DNA of 64,000 bases from Microcebus murinus (taxonomy: Eukaryota > Chordata > Mammalia > Primates > Cheirogaleidae), in the NCBI RefSeq assembly GCF_040939455.1, contig NC_134108.1, positions 54,699,501-54,763,500 on the forward strand, written 5' to 3'. The notes below the pieces were generated by a model, which did not search any database, had not been told where the DNA came from, and saw only the letters and a program-made list of their open reading frames with translations. Each line of letters opens with the position of its first letter. Positions within the stretch are counted from its first letter, which is position 1. Below are positions 1 to 11,618 of the stretch, one piece after another. Made by a program: the position numbers and the translations under genes.

Positions 1-372
1 CTCCATTCAGGATAATACAATAGGTAGTTTATATATTTTTTTATGTCTGAGTAGTACTCCAAGGTATACATATACCACATTTTGTTAATCCACTCATGTA
101 TTGTGGGGACTTGAGTTGTTTTCACATCTTTACAATTATGAATTGTGCTGCTATAGACATTTGAGTGCAGATGTCTTTTGTAAGCAATATATTTTTTTTT
201 CTTTGGGTAGTTACCCAGTAGTGGGATTGCTGGATCATATGGTAGCTCTACTTCTAGTTCTTGGAGGTATCTCCATAACATTTTCCATAGAAGTACTAAT
301 TTACAGTCCCACCAGCAGTGTATGAGTGTTCCTATCGCTCTGCTCCATGCCATATTTTCATTTTTATTGGAG
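1..372 (-). mobile_element. L1 fragment (3' part of ORF2), truncated by window start
   Basis: The plus strand reads as the antisense of the L1 ORF2 C-terminal region. It follows the same order as the intact L1 at about 39180-39500: the antisense of the tail segments, then 'gtgctgctatagacatttgag', then 'cccaccagcagtgtatgagtgttcc'. Divergence from the intact copy is high enough that no reading frame survives. The similarity fades near 372. The remainder of this element lies to the left of the window. Confidence 0.8.
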
Positions 373-540
373 TCTGAGATGCATTTCTGGGCAAGACTAG
401 CCACTATTTTTGATTGTGGCCTGGACATGGATGTCTACTTAATAACAAAGACCTCTTGTCCTATTCCCTCTGATTTGTGTATTTAACATAAACAAGTCTT
501 CTTTATAGATTTAACAAAATAAATAAATAAAATATGAACT

Positions 541-1022
541 TCTTATTTTTAAACATACTTTATTGAGGTATAATTGACATGGAAAAAACTGTATATATTT
601 TAATGTATACAACTTAATGAGTTTGAAAATAAGTATATACCCATGAAACCATCAACACTATCAATGCCAAAAAGATACCCATTATCTCGAAAGGTTTTCT
701 CTCAATTTATATTTATGTACTTATTTTTACAAGAACACTTAACATAAGATCTAACCACTTAGCAACATTTTTAAATATAAAATAGAGTATTAATAACTAT
801 AGGTACTATACAGTACAGGAGAAAATTTATACTGTTTGACCAATTTCCCCTTCCCCCAAGCCCCTGGCCAGCATCACTTTCCTTTCTGCTTCTATGAGTT
901 TCAATATTTGAGATTCCTTATGATAGTGGGATTATGTGGTATTTGTCCTTTGATGTCTGGCTTCTTTCACTTAGCATAATGTCTTCCAGGTTGATTTATT
1001 TTACCCTAAGCAGCAGGGCTTT

Positions 1023-1106
<84 letters not shown>

Positions 1107-1335
1107 CCTCTCTCTCTTTTAAGGCTGAGTAATATTCCATTATGTTTATATACCATATTTCATTTATTTACACATTGTTAGATGAACATTTAGGAAGCCT
1201 CCATGTCTTGGCTATTGTGAATAATGCAACAATGAATATGGAAATGCAGATATCTCCTTGAGATCTTAATTTCAATTCTTTTGGTTACATACCAAAAGTG
1301 GGACTGCTGGACCACATAGTAGTTCTAGTTCAGTC
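541..1335 (-). mobile_element. Old L1M-type LINE fragment (3' UTR and end of ORF2)
   Basis: The segment opens with the 'ctttattgaggtataattgaca' block typical of old mammalian L1 3' ends read in antisense. It continues through 'ttcacttagcataatgtcttcc' and 'ggctattgtgaataatgcaac', which I recognise from antisense L1MA/L1MB-type ORF2 ends. It is much older than the lemur-lineage L1s around it. A TC microsatellite has expanded inside it at 1024-1120. The similarity stops at about 1335, where a younger L1 begins; the 5' region of a similar old L1 is at 7615-8860. Confidence 0.7.
1024..1120. repeat. (TC)n microsatellite
   Basis: About 80 bp of almost pure TC dinucleotide followed by a few imperfect units. 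It sits where L1M elements normally have a short pyrimidine run before 'ttaaggctgaataatattcc', so it probably grew by slippage inside the L1M fragment. Confidence 0.95.
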
Positions 1336-1909
1336 TTCTACATGTGGTTATCCAATTTTTCCAGCACCATTTATTGAACAAGGATTCTTTTTCCCAGTGT
1401 ATGTTTTTGTCTGTTTTGTCAAAGATTAGTTGGCTATATGAGGATGGTTTTATATCTATGTTCTCAGTTCAGTTCCATTGGTCTATGTCTCTGTTCTTAT
1501 GCCAATCACATGCTGTTTTAGTTACTATAGCCTTGTAGTATAGCTTGAAGTCTGGTAAACTGATGACTCCCAATTTGTTCTTTTTGCTTAAGATTGCTTT
1601 TGCTATATGAGGTCTTCTCTGGTTACATATGAAGTGTAGAATTATTTTTTCTAGATCTGCAAAAAAATGATGATGGTATTTTAATAGCAAGTGAATTGAA
1701 TCTGCAGATAATTTTGGGTAGTATAGACATTTTAACAATGTTGATTCTGCCATCCCGTGAGGATGGTATGGTTTTCCACCTGTTTATATTCTCTGCTATT
1801 TCATTCCTCAGTGTTTCATAATGCTCCCTGTAGAGGTTTTTTGTTTGTTTGTTTTGTTTTGTTTTGTTTTTTACCTCCTTAGTTAAATATATTGTTACAC
1901 ATTTTATTT
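1336..1909 (-). mobile_element. L1-A, inverted 5' segment (ORF2 about residues 775-950, antisense)
   Basis: The plus strand is the antisense of the ORF2 thumb and post-RT region, matching the intact L1 from about 40043 to 40580. It ends at the equivalent of ORF2 residue about 775. The very next bases (1910 on) are ORF2 in the sense orientation, from about residue 995. This head-to-head arrangement, with the inverted part lying 5' of the sense part in the protein, is what twin priming yields. A chance meeting of two separate insertions is the alternative. Multiple stops are present and it is non-coding. Confidence 0.7.
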
Positions 1910-2167
1910 GGCCTAGGCAAAGAATTTACGTAGAAGACCCAAAGGCAATCACAGCAACAACAAAAATAAATAAATGGGACTTGATAAAATTAAAAAGTCT
2001 CTGCACAGCCAAGGAAACTATCATGAGAGCAAACAGACAACCACCAGAATGGAAGACAATATTATCATCCTACACATCTGATGAAGGGCTGATAACTAGA
2101 ATCTATATAGAACTCAGGAATACCAGCAAGAAAAAAATCAAACAATCCCATCAAAAATTGGGCAAAG
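1910..2167 (+). mobile_element. L1-A, sense segment before interruption (ORF2 about residues 995-1080)
   Basis: A conceptual translation gives an ORF2-like C-terminal stretch comparable with residues 995-1080 of the intact element, including matches around '[18 protein letters not shown]' and '[11 protein letters not shown]'. The homology breaks at 2167 and resumes at the same ORF2 position at 6332. An imperfect 15-bp repeat marks the break (2153-2167 and 6332-6346, 12 of 15 identical). That is an aged target-site duplication made by the L1-B insertion. Confidence 0.75.
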
Positions 2168-5100
2168 TTTTAGTTTTTAAATCATCAAAAGTAATAAAAG
2201 ACAAAGAAGGTCACTATATAATGGTGAAGGGTACAGTTCAACAAGAAGACATACTAATTCTAAATATGTATGCATCCAACTTAGGTGCACCCAGATTCAT
2301 AAGGCAAACTCGAATTGATCTAAACAAAGGGATAAACAACAACTCCATAATAGCCAGATAATTTAATACCCCACTGACAGCACAGGACACATCTTCCAAA
2401 CAGAAAATTAACAAAGAAATAATGGACTTAAATAGGACTCTAAAACAAATGGGCCTGACTGACATTTACAGTACATTCTACCCCAAAACAACTGAATATA
2501 CATTCTTCTCATCAGCTCAGGGACACTCTCTAAGATTGGCCATATCCTAGGACACAAACCATGTCTCAAACAATTTTAAAAAATAGAAATTATACCATGT
2601 ATCTTTTCAGAACATAATGGAATAAATGTAGAGATAGACCCTAACAGGAACTCTCATTTCTACACAACGTTGTGGAAACTAAACAACCTTCTGCTGAATG
2701 ATCACCTCATAAATGAGGAAATCAAGATGGAAATCAAAAGATTCTTTGAACTAAGTGACAAAGGAGACAAAAGTTATCAAAACCTGTGGGACACAGCTAA
2801 AGCAGACCTGAGAGGAAAGTTTATTTCCATAAATGCCTATATCCAGAAGTTTGAAAAGATCACAAATAGACAACCTAATGAATTGTCTCAAAGAGCTGGA
2901 AAAAGAAAAACAGACTGACCCCAAACCCAGCAGAAGAAGTGAAATCATTAAGATCAAATCAGAACTAAGTGAAATTGACAACAGGGAAACTATATGGATT
3001 ATTAATAAAACAAAAAGTTGATACTTTGAAAAAATTAACAAAATTGGCACACCTTTGGCTAGACTAATGAAAAGCAAAAAAGAGAATCTCAAATAAGCTT
3101 CACCAGGAAAATAAACGAGAAATTACAATAAATGCCACGGAGATACAAGATATAATTTATGAATACTACAAAAACCTGTGTGCACACAACTGGAAAATAT
3201 GGAGGAAATGGACAAATTCTTAGAAACACGGCCTCTCTAGGCGCAACCAGGAAGAAATAGAATTCCTGAACAGACCAATAACAAGTGCTGAAATAGAAAC
3301 AGTGATAAAAAACCTTCCTAAACAGAAAAGTACCACATCAGATGGTTTCACACCTGAATTTTACCACACCTACAAAGGAGAACTGATGCCTATCTTGCAG
3401 AAATTATTCCACAACATCCAGAAGGATAGAATTCTTCTCAACACATTTTATGAAGCCAACATAACCCTGATGCAAAAACCAGGAAAGGATGTAACAAAAA
3501 AAGAAAACTACAGGCCAATATCCCTTATGAATATAGATGCAAAAATTCTTAATAAACTCCAAGCCTATCAAATCCAGGTACTTATCAAGAAAATAATCCA
3601 TCACAACCACATGGGCTTTATCCCAGGGATGCAGGGATAGTTCAACATATGCAAATCTATAAATGTAATTTACCATATATACAGAAGCAAAAACAAAGAC
3701 CATATGATCCTCTCAATAGATGCAGAAAAAGCATTTGACAAAATTCAACACCCTTTTATGATAAGAAGGCTTAACAAAATATTCATAGACGGGGCTTACC
3801 TAAAAATGATACAGGCCATATATGACAAACCCACAGCCAATATCATACTGAATAGGGAAAAACTGAAAGCATTCCCACTTAGAACTGGAAACAGGCAAGG
3901 TTGTCCACTATCTCCACTTCTATTCAACATAGTGCTGGAAGTCCTTGCTATAGTAATCAGCCAAGAGAGCGGAATTAAGGGTGTCAAAATGGGAGCAGAA
4001 TAGGGCTGGGCGTGGTGGCTCATGCCTGTAATCCTAGCACTTTGGGAGGCCGAGGTGGGCGGATTGCTCAAGGTCAGGAGTTTAAAACCAGCCTGAGCGA
4101 GACCCTGTCTCTACCAAAAATAGAAAGAAATTAATTGACCAACTAAAAATATATATACAAAAAATTAGCCGGGTATGGTGGTGCATGCCTGTAGTCCCAG
4201 CTACTCGAGAGACTGAGGCAGTAGGATTGCTGAGCCCTGGAGATTGAGGTTGCTGTGAGCCAGGCTGACGCCACGGCACTCACTCTAGCCTGGGCAACAA
4301 AGTGAGACTCTGTCTCAAAAAAAAAAAAAAAAAAATGGGAGCAGAAGAGACCAAACTCTCACACTGATGATATGATATTCTACCAAGAAAACCTCAAAGA
4401 TTCAACCAAGAGACTCCTTGAATTGATAAATGAATTCAGTAAAGTTTCAGGTTACAAAATCAATACACACAAATCAGAGGCATTTATATGTGGCAACAAC
4501 AGTCAAAGTGAGAACCAATCAAAGACTCAATTCCTTTCAAAACAGCAACAAAGAAAATAAAGTACTAAGAAATATATTTAACTAAGGAGGTAAAAGACCT
4601 TCTACAGGAAGAACTATGAAACACAGAAGAAGGAAATAGCAGAGGATATAAACAGGTGGAAGACCATACGATGCTCGTGGGTCAGCAGAATCAACATTGT
4701 TAAAATGTCTATGCTACCCAACGTGATCTACAGAGTCAATGCAATTCCTATTAAAATACTATCATAATTTTTCACAGATATAGAAAAAATAATTTTATAC
4801 TTCCTATGAAACCAGAAAAGATCCCGTATAGCAAATGCAATCTTAGGCAATAAAAACAAAATGGGAGGTATCATTTTACCAGACGTCAAATTATACTCAA
4901 GGCTATATTAATTAAAACAACTTGTTACTGACACAGGAACAGGGACATTGATCAGTGGAACAGAACAGAGAACCCAGATATAAAACCATCCTCATATAGC
5001 CATCTAACCTTTGACAAAGCAGCCCAAAACATACACTGGAAAAAAGAATACTTATTCAATAAGTGGTGCTGGGAAAACTGGATAGCCACATATACAAGAC

Positions 5101-6331
5101 TGAAACAGGATCCAAACCTTTCTCCTCTCACAAAAAACAACTCACGCTGGGTAAAAGACTTGAATGTTAGGTGTGAAACTATTAGAATTCTAGAGGAAAA
5201 CATTGGAAATACTCTTCTAGACATTGGCCTAAGCAAATAATTTACGAAGAAGACCCCAAAGGCAATCACAACAGCAACAAAAATAAACAAATAGGACCTG
5301 ATCAAATTAAAAAGCTTCTGCACAGCCAAAGAAACTGTCACAAGAGCAAACAGACAACCTACAGAATGGGAGAAAACTTTTGCAAGCTACATATCTGATA
5401 AAGGGCTAATAACAATAATCTGTTTAGAACTCAGGAAAATAAGCAAGGTAAAAACAAACAACCCTATCAAAATATGGGCAAAGTACATGAACAGAAACTT
5501 TCCAAAAGAAGACAAAATAATGGCCAACAAACATATGAAAAAATGCTCAACATCTTTATTCATCAGGGAAATGCAATCAAAACCACAATGAGATATCACT
5601 CATCTCCAGTGAGAATGGCCTTAATTAACAAGTCTCAAAACAATACACTTTAGCATGGATGTGGAGAGATAGGAACTCTCCTACATTGCTGGTGGGACTG
5701 CAAACTAGGTCAGCCTCTGTGGAAAGCAATATGGAGATATCTTAAAGCGATGCAAGTGGATCTACCATTTGATCCAGCAATCCCATTACTGGGCATCTAC
5801 CCAAAAGAACAAAAATCACTCTATGAAAAAGGCACCTGCACTCAAATGTTTATAGCAGCACAATTTACAATTGCAAAGATGTGGAAACAACCCAAGTGCC
5901 CATCAATACATGAGTGGATTAATTAAATGTGGTATATGTATACATGGATTATTATTCAGCTATAAGAAACAACGGTGATATAGTACCTCTTGTATTTTCC
6001 TGGCTAGAGTGGGAACCCATTCTGTTAAGTGAAGTATCTCAAGAATGGAAAAACAAGCACCACATGTACTCACCGGCAAATTGGTATTAACCGATCAATA
6101 CCTATATGGACATATAGGAATAACATTTATCGGGTGTCGAGCAGGTGGGGGGGAGGGCATGGGTATATACATATATAATGAATGTGATGTGCACCAACTG
6201 GGGAATGGACACACTTGAAGCTCTGATTCAGATGGGGGGGGGCAAGGGCAATATACATAACCTTACCATTTGTACTCCCACAATATGCTGGAAAAAAATA
6301 ATAAAAATATAATAAAAATAAATATATATAA
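2168..6331 (+). mobile_element. L1-B: 5'-truncated L1, inserted into L1-A and split by an Alu
   Basis: The element begins within the ORF2 endonuclease domain, at about residue 97 of the intact protein. It runs through the RT and C-terminal regions to a 3' UTR (about 6088-6300) and an A-rich tail. The catalytic half of the endonuclease upstream of residue 97 and all of ORF1 are missing. The reading frame is broken by many stops and frameshifts; the longest surviving pieces are at 3302-3640 and 3704-4003, which still show the '[14 protein letters not shown]' and '[18 protein letters not shown]' RT motifs. An Alu interrupts it at 4001-4331, just before the FADD box. The 3' UTR contains G-runs at about 6147-6155 and 6233-6241. 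It is non-functional. Confidence 0.85.
4001..4331 (+). mobile_element. Strepsirrhine-type Alu, full length
   Basis: A 7SL-derived dimeric SINE starting 'gggctgggcgtggtggctca' and ending in a poly(A) tail. It includes the extra 'aaattaattgaccaac' / 'taaaaatatata' segment before the right arm's 'attagccgggtatggtgg', a feature of lemur and loris Alus. It is flanked by a perfect 15-bp target-site duplication, aaaatgggagcagaa, at 3986-4000 and 4332-4346. It inserted into the ORF2 sequence of L1-B, so it is younger than that element. It contains A- and B-box-like Pol III promoter regions as expected of the family. Confidence 0.95.
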
Positions 6332-7176
6332 AAAAAGTGGACCAAGGACTTAAACAGAAATTTTTCAAAAGTAGATAGACTAATGGCCAATGAACATATG
6401 AAAAAATGCTCAAAATCTCTAATCATCAGGGAAATGTAAATCAAAACCACAATGAGATACCACCTAACTCCAGTGAGAATGGCCTTTATCAAAAAGTCCT
6501 AAAACAATAAATGTTGGTGTGGATGAGGAGAGATAGGAACACTAATACACTGCTGGGACCATAAACTAGTACAACCTCTGTGGAAAGTAATATGGAGATA
6601 ACTCAAAGAGCTAAAAGTAGAACTACCATTTGATCCAGCAATATCCATTATTGGGCATCTCTCCAAAGGAAAAAAAGACACTCTATAAAAAAGATATCTA
6701 CACTCCAATGTTTATAGCAGCAAGTTCACAATTGCAAAGAGGGAAACAATCCGAGTGCCCATCAATACATGAGTTGATTAATAAAATGTGGTGTATGTAT
6801 ACCATAGAGTGCCACTCAGCCACAAGTTAAAAACAATGGTGATCTAGCACTTCTTGTATTATCCTGGATAAAGCCAGAGCCCATTCTACTAAGTGAGGTA
6901 TCACAAGGATGAAAAAATGTGCACTACATGTACTATCAAAATTGGTACTAACTGAGCAACACTAAAGTGCTCACATACCCATTGGGTGCCAGTCAGAAGG
7001 GGGAATTGATGGGGGCTGGTAAACCCACAACTAATGGAAGCAGAGTCCACTGAATGGGGGAAGGACATGCTTGTATCTCTGGCTTGGGTGAGCCAAATGC
7101 ACTACATGTAGCCAAAATGTTTGAACCACCATAATATCCTGAATTAAAAAATAAAAGATAGAAATTAAATTAAATT
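6332..7176 (+). mobile_element. L1-A, sense segment after interruption (ORF2 C-terminus and 3' UTR)
   Basis: This resumes at ORF2 residue about 1077, where the segment ending at 2167 left off. It covers the '[16 protein letters not shown]'-like region and the C-terminal remainder. A 3' UTR follows and ends in 'cctgaattaaaaaataaaag' and an A/T-rich tail. It is more diverged than L1-B, as expected for the earlier insertion. The frame is broken and it is non-coding. Confidence 0.8.
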
Positions 7177-7400
7177 AAAAATTGGTGTTAATTGATCAAC
7201 ACTTAAGTGCACAAATAGTCATAATATTCATTAGGTCTTGGGTAGATAGGGGAGAAGAGGGTACATATATACCCAATGGGCATGGTGCACATCATCTATA
7301 GGGGATGGACATGCTTGAAGCTCTGACTTGGGAGAGTCAAAGGTAATATGTGTACCCTAAACATTTGTACCCCCATAGTATGCTTAAAGAAAAACAGTGA
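7177..7400 (+). mobile_element. L1 3' UTR fragment
   Basis: A second copy of the L1 3' UTR directly after the L1-A tail. It starts near the ORF2 stop ('aaattggtgttaattgatcaac') and runs to 'catttgtacccccatagtatgctt' followed by an A-rich stretch. It contains no ORF2 sequence, so it is an independent, strongly 5'-truncated insertion or a duplicated tail. Confidence 0.75.
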
Positions 7401-7614
7401 AGAGAAAAAAATAAAAGTAAAATGAGAGCATATTTCTGGCTCACAGCACACACTCAACAGTCTCACCTGCCCACACCCCATATACCTTTTTTCATTTTGT
7501 TCCCCTGAGAAGTATTTTTGGATATCTTTCTTAATCGCATACTGATGAAATTTTAATACCACAAATATATTGTATATCTTTTAAAAAAATAAATAAAAAA
7601 TAAAATAAAATGAC

Positions 7615-8860
7615 CTATCTTCTGCTTGATTACTTCTGCTGTTGAAGCTCTCCACTTAATTTTTCAGTTCAGTAATTGTATTTTTCAGCCCTAGAATTTG
7701 TTTTATTTTTTCAATATTTCTTTTTTTGGGGTGATCTTCTCATTTTTTTATGTATTGTTTTCCTGATTTTATTCATTTCTCTATCTTTTCTCTTCTAACT
7801 CCCTCAGTTTCTGTAAGATGATTAATTTGAATTCTTTTTCAGGCAATTTGTAGCTATCTTTTGTGGTCAGTTACTGATGCTTTATTCTATCCTTTTGTTT
7901 GTGTCATATTTTTATGACTCTTTCTTGTAGTTTTGCATTGGGGTCTGCACATTTGAAAGAGTCACCTCTTCTAGTCTTCACATACTGATGTTTGTAGGGA
8001 AATATTTTGAATAGTCATACTAGCTAGAAATTTTGGAGATCTCTCAAACCTTTTGTATAAGGTGCTCCCACTCCACTCCTTTATTTTCTTTTTTGGAGGA
8101 AGTCCTATGATTTTATGCGTTCTCTCAATCCTTCAGAGCCATGCCAGGTGCTGAAAATCTACATGCTCCTTTTTTTAGTTCCTTTCTCCAAAATGCTAGG
8201 GTGTTGGTTGCCAGCTTCACTTTTCCTTCTCCCTCCTGAAGGAGACATTTTAGGATTCTGTGCCTTCCACCTATCCCACATATCATGTGCTGAGAGTTGC
8301 CCTCCTCTTTTCCCTAGGACAGTGCACCTAGATACCAGGATGATTGGTATAATTTCCACTTTCTCCCTTCCTCCTGAAGGCATGGTCTCAGTGTTGTGTA
8401 CCTTTTGCCATTCCTGCAGAGTTAAGGCAGCTGCTGGCATCAACTCTGGCTGCTGAAATATACATGCTATCTTTGGGGGAACATGCATACTGTCTGTGGA
8501 GGTAAACACTCACTAGTTATGAATATCCCCAGGGCTTCTACTGCAGGTGAACATGGGGCTCTGGCTGTGGGGGTACATAGTGTTCCAACTGTGGGTGCAG
8601 GGATCAGGTTTTGCACTGCTTTATGCTGGCTTGAGGGAGGGGTGACATGGGTAAAGTGAAAGTATTCTTTCCCTTTTCAATGTGACTATTTTCTCATCTT
8701 GTGCTCTACTAGGGTACTAAAACCTCTCAACTGGATTCTACAGGCCTCATAAAGATATCAAGGTATTGTTAACCATGAACAGTTTTTAAATGCTGTTTCT
8801 GTGGAGGCCAAAGCCTGAAACCTCATATTCTAACATCTTGCTGGTGTCACTCCCTGAATG
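7615..8860 (-). mobile_element. Old L1M-type LINE fragment (5' UTR and start of ORF1)
   Basis: The plus strand matches my recollection of antisense old L1 5' regions: 'tttctgtaagatgattaatttgaattc', 'ttgcattggggtctgcacatttgaa', and finally a 'catcttgctggtgtcact' edge near 8860. The GC content rises from 8200 to 8660. Several frames are open by chance over about 110 codons, but there is no start context or family match to support a gene. It may be the 5' end of the same old element as 541-1335, with the middle lost. Confidence 0.6.
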
Positions 8861-9372
8861 TATTATTTTTTAAAAGAGATGAGCTATTATTTTAAATAAA
8901 AAAGAAACTTGCTACAACAGGGACTTCGCACATTGCAGCATTTTGCTTCTCTCAGCCTACTAAGGCTCTGTGTAACTCTGCTCTCTCTTTGATATCGCTG
9001 AACAATTGACTAAGGTTTGCTATTTGCATAACATTAAGAATACAGAGGGCAGTGGCCTGAATATAAGTTGACATATTGAGTATGTATTCCTTAATCATCT
9101 CATCCATTGATTTCTTTCTTTTATTCATTTCCAGGTATACCACAGAATTAAAGCAATTTATCACTCAAGATAGCCTCTGGATACTTGTTATTGTTCAATA
9201 TGATTATGAAATACATTCCTTTCTTCAAATGATTAGCAAATTATTGGGTATTACAGGGTCAGCTATTGCTTGAAATTCAGATCAGAAGCAAAATTGGAAA
9301 TGAGCTTATTAGTGCTTAGCATAAGTATAGGAGAAAAGAAGAAAGTCACATCCAAATAACTGTAGGGAATCT
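8861..9372. other. No recognised feature
   Basis: AT-rich sequence between the L1M fragment and the next L1. No repeat family, exon-like open frame or RNA gene was recognised. Confidence 0.5.
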
Positions 9373-9384
9373 ACTCAACTCTTT
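9373..9384. repeat. Target-site duplication, left copy
   Basis: 'actcaactcttt' here pairs with 'attcaactcttt' at 10791-10802 (11 of 12 identical). The two copies bound the twin-primed L1. On the L1 strand the site reads TT followed by AAAG, close to the L1 endonuclease preference. Confidence 0.8.
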
Positions 9385-10790
9385 TTATTATTATTATTAT
9401 TTCAGCATATTATGAGGGTACAAATGTTAAGGTTACCTATATTGCCCTTGTCCTTCCTGCACCCTAGAGTCAGAGCTTCAAGCGTGTCCATCCCCCAGAT
9501 AGTGCGCATTGCACTCATTATGTATGTATATACCCATCCCCTTCTCCTCCCTCCACCCCCTGCAGACCTGCCAGACACCCGACAAATGTTATTCCTATAT
9601 GTCCATATAGGTGTTGATCAGTGAAATCAATTTTCTAGTGTGTACATGTTGTGCTTAATTTTCCATTTTTGGGATACTTCATTTAGTAGAATGGGTTCCA
9701 GCTCTAGCCAGGAAAATACAAGAGGTACTATATCACTGTTGTTTCTTATAGCTGAATAATAATCCATGGTATACATATACCACATTTAATTAATCCACTC
9801 ATGGATTGGATGGGCACTTGGGTTGTTTCCACATCTTTGCAATTGTGAATTGTGCTGCTATAAACATTTGAGTGCAGGTGTCTTTTTCATAGAGTGATTT
9901 TTGTTCTTTTGGGTAGATGCCCAGTAATGGGATTGCTGGCTCAAATGGTAGATCCACTTGCATCACTTTAAGGTATCTCCATATTGCTTTCCACAGAGGC
10001 TGACCTAGTTTGCAGTCCCACCAGCAATGTAAGAGAGTTCCTATCTCTCCACATCCATGCTAAAATGTATTGTTTTGGGACTTGTTAATAAAGGCTATTC
10101 TCATTGGAGATGAGTGATATCTCATTGTGGTTTTGATTGCATCTCCCTGAAGATTAGAGATGTTGAGCATTTTTTTCATATGTTTGTTGGCCATTATTTT
10201 GTCTTTTTGTGGAAAGGTTCTGTTCATGTGCTTTGCTCACATTTTGATAGAGTTGTTTGATTTTTCTTTGCTTATTTTCCTGAGTTCTATATAGATTCTA
10301 GTTATCAGCCCTTTATCAGATATGTAGCTTGCAAAAATTTTCTCCCATTCTGTAGGTTGTCTGTTTGCTCTTGTGACAGTTTCTTTGGCTGTGCAGAAGC
10401 TTTTTAATTTGATCAGGTCCCATTTGTTTATTTTTGTTTATGCTGTGATTGCCTTTGGGATCTTCTTCATAAATTCTTTGCCTAGGCCAATGTCTAGAAG
10501 AGTATTTCCAACATTTTCCTCTAGGATTCTAATAATTTCACACCTTAGGTTTAAGTATGTTATCTAGCATGAATTGATTTTTTTGAGAAGTGAAAAGCGT
10601 GGATCCAGTTTCAGTCTTGTATATGTGGCTCTCCAGTTTCCCCAGCACCATTTATTGAATAAGTATTCTTTTCCCCAGTGTATGTTTTTATCTGCTTTGT
10701 CAAGAACAGGGCATTGACATGTGGAACAGGACAGAGAACCCAGATATAAAACCATACTCATATAGCCATCTAATCTTTGACAAAGCAGAT
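9385..10790 (-). mobile_element. L1, 5'-truncated with 5' inversion (twin priming)
   Basis: From 9385 to 10703 the plus strand is the antisense of an L1 3' UTR and of ORF2 from its C-terminus back to about residue 923. At 10704 the orientation flips: 10704-10789 is ORF2 in sense, about residues 900-927. The two arms overlap by about 13 bp at 'tttgacaaagcag', the microhomology expected at a twin-priming junction. The A-rich end is at 9385-9400. A 12-bp target-site duplication encloses the whole unit. ORF2 is interrupted by stops and it is non-functional. Confidence 0.9.
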
Positions 10791-10802
10791 ATTCAACTCT
10801 TT
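10791..10802. repeat. Target-site duplication, right copy
   Basis: The second copy of the 12-bp duplication around the twin-primed L1; see 9373-9384. Confidence 0.8.
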
Positions 10803-10990
10803 AATTTTTCTGAGACATCTACTTTCTATTATACAGGGGATTCAAATATGCCATTCTAAACATTGAGGCAAAGATGCACAATTTATATATGAATAAATAT
10901 TCATATAATCATATCTTCTCTAAGCAGATAAAGTATGAGTATTCCCTTTTGAGAAAGCATTATTCTGATTACTTTTTATTGGAATATTTT

Positions 10991-11530
10991 CTGGGAAAAT
11001 AGAGTTTTGCAATACTTTATTCAACAAATGTTGATCAAATGTAAACTCTGTTACCCACACTGTGTGCATTCTAGTGAGTCATGTGTATGGTGAGATTAGA
11101 TAGACAATAAGCAAAATTTTAAATAAAAAGTTTGGTATTTAAAATGGTGAAACATTTTCTAGAGGAAAATAAACAGAAAAGGATACTGGAGCTGTACCCT
11201 GGTGATATTAGAGTAAATGAGTGGAGACTACTAAGAAATGAAGTTAGAAGACATTCAAAGTGTTATAATCTTGAACTTTTATTTGAGAAGTCATTGTAGG
11301 ATTTTGAGCACAGAAGTAATATAGTATGCCTTTTATATTAATAGGATCAGCTTAGCTGCTTTATTATTAAAATATACTACCAGATGAAAAAGTTTTTCTA
11401 GGTGTCCAATTTAAAAATTATTGTGATAATTTAGGCCAGAGATGATGATAACTTGAACTGAGTAGTGGCAGTGGAGGTGTTAAGAACTAGTTTTATTTTG
11501 GATATGTTTTGAGGCATGTTAGCACTTTTT
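10991..11530 (-). mobile_element. L2 LINE fragment (ancient)
   Basis: Diverged sequence that follows the antisense of L2 ORF2 and its 3' end. Landmarks are 'aagtcattgtaggattttgagc' (the family's 'agccattgaagggttttaagc'), 'taatttaggccagagatgatga' and 'gtagtggcagtggagg'. Assigned from memory of the L2 consensus. No open frame. Confidence 0.55.
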
Positions 11531-11618
11531 TATTCTTTGTGCAATCTACTTGATTCAAATTAGCCTGGTACATTTATTTTTCTAGTAGAAATTTATGATT
11601 GCATCTATCACTCTCTAT

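Noticed and set aside
1849..2361. A 170-codon plus-strand frame that looks like a fused protein
   Set aside because: It reads through three joined pieces: a T-rich junction, the L1-A ORF2 C-terminal segment and the L1-B endonuclease segment. It is a product of nested insertion, not a gene.
8115..8509. Overlapping 113- and 116-codon frames on opposite strands in a GC-richer patch
   Set aside because: The patch matches old L1 5' UTR sequence in antisense. There is no start context, splice structure or family match.
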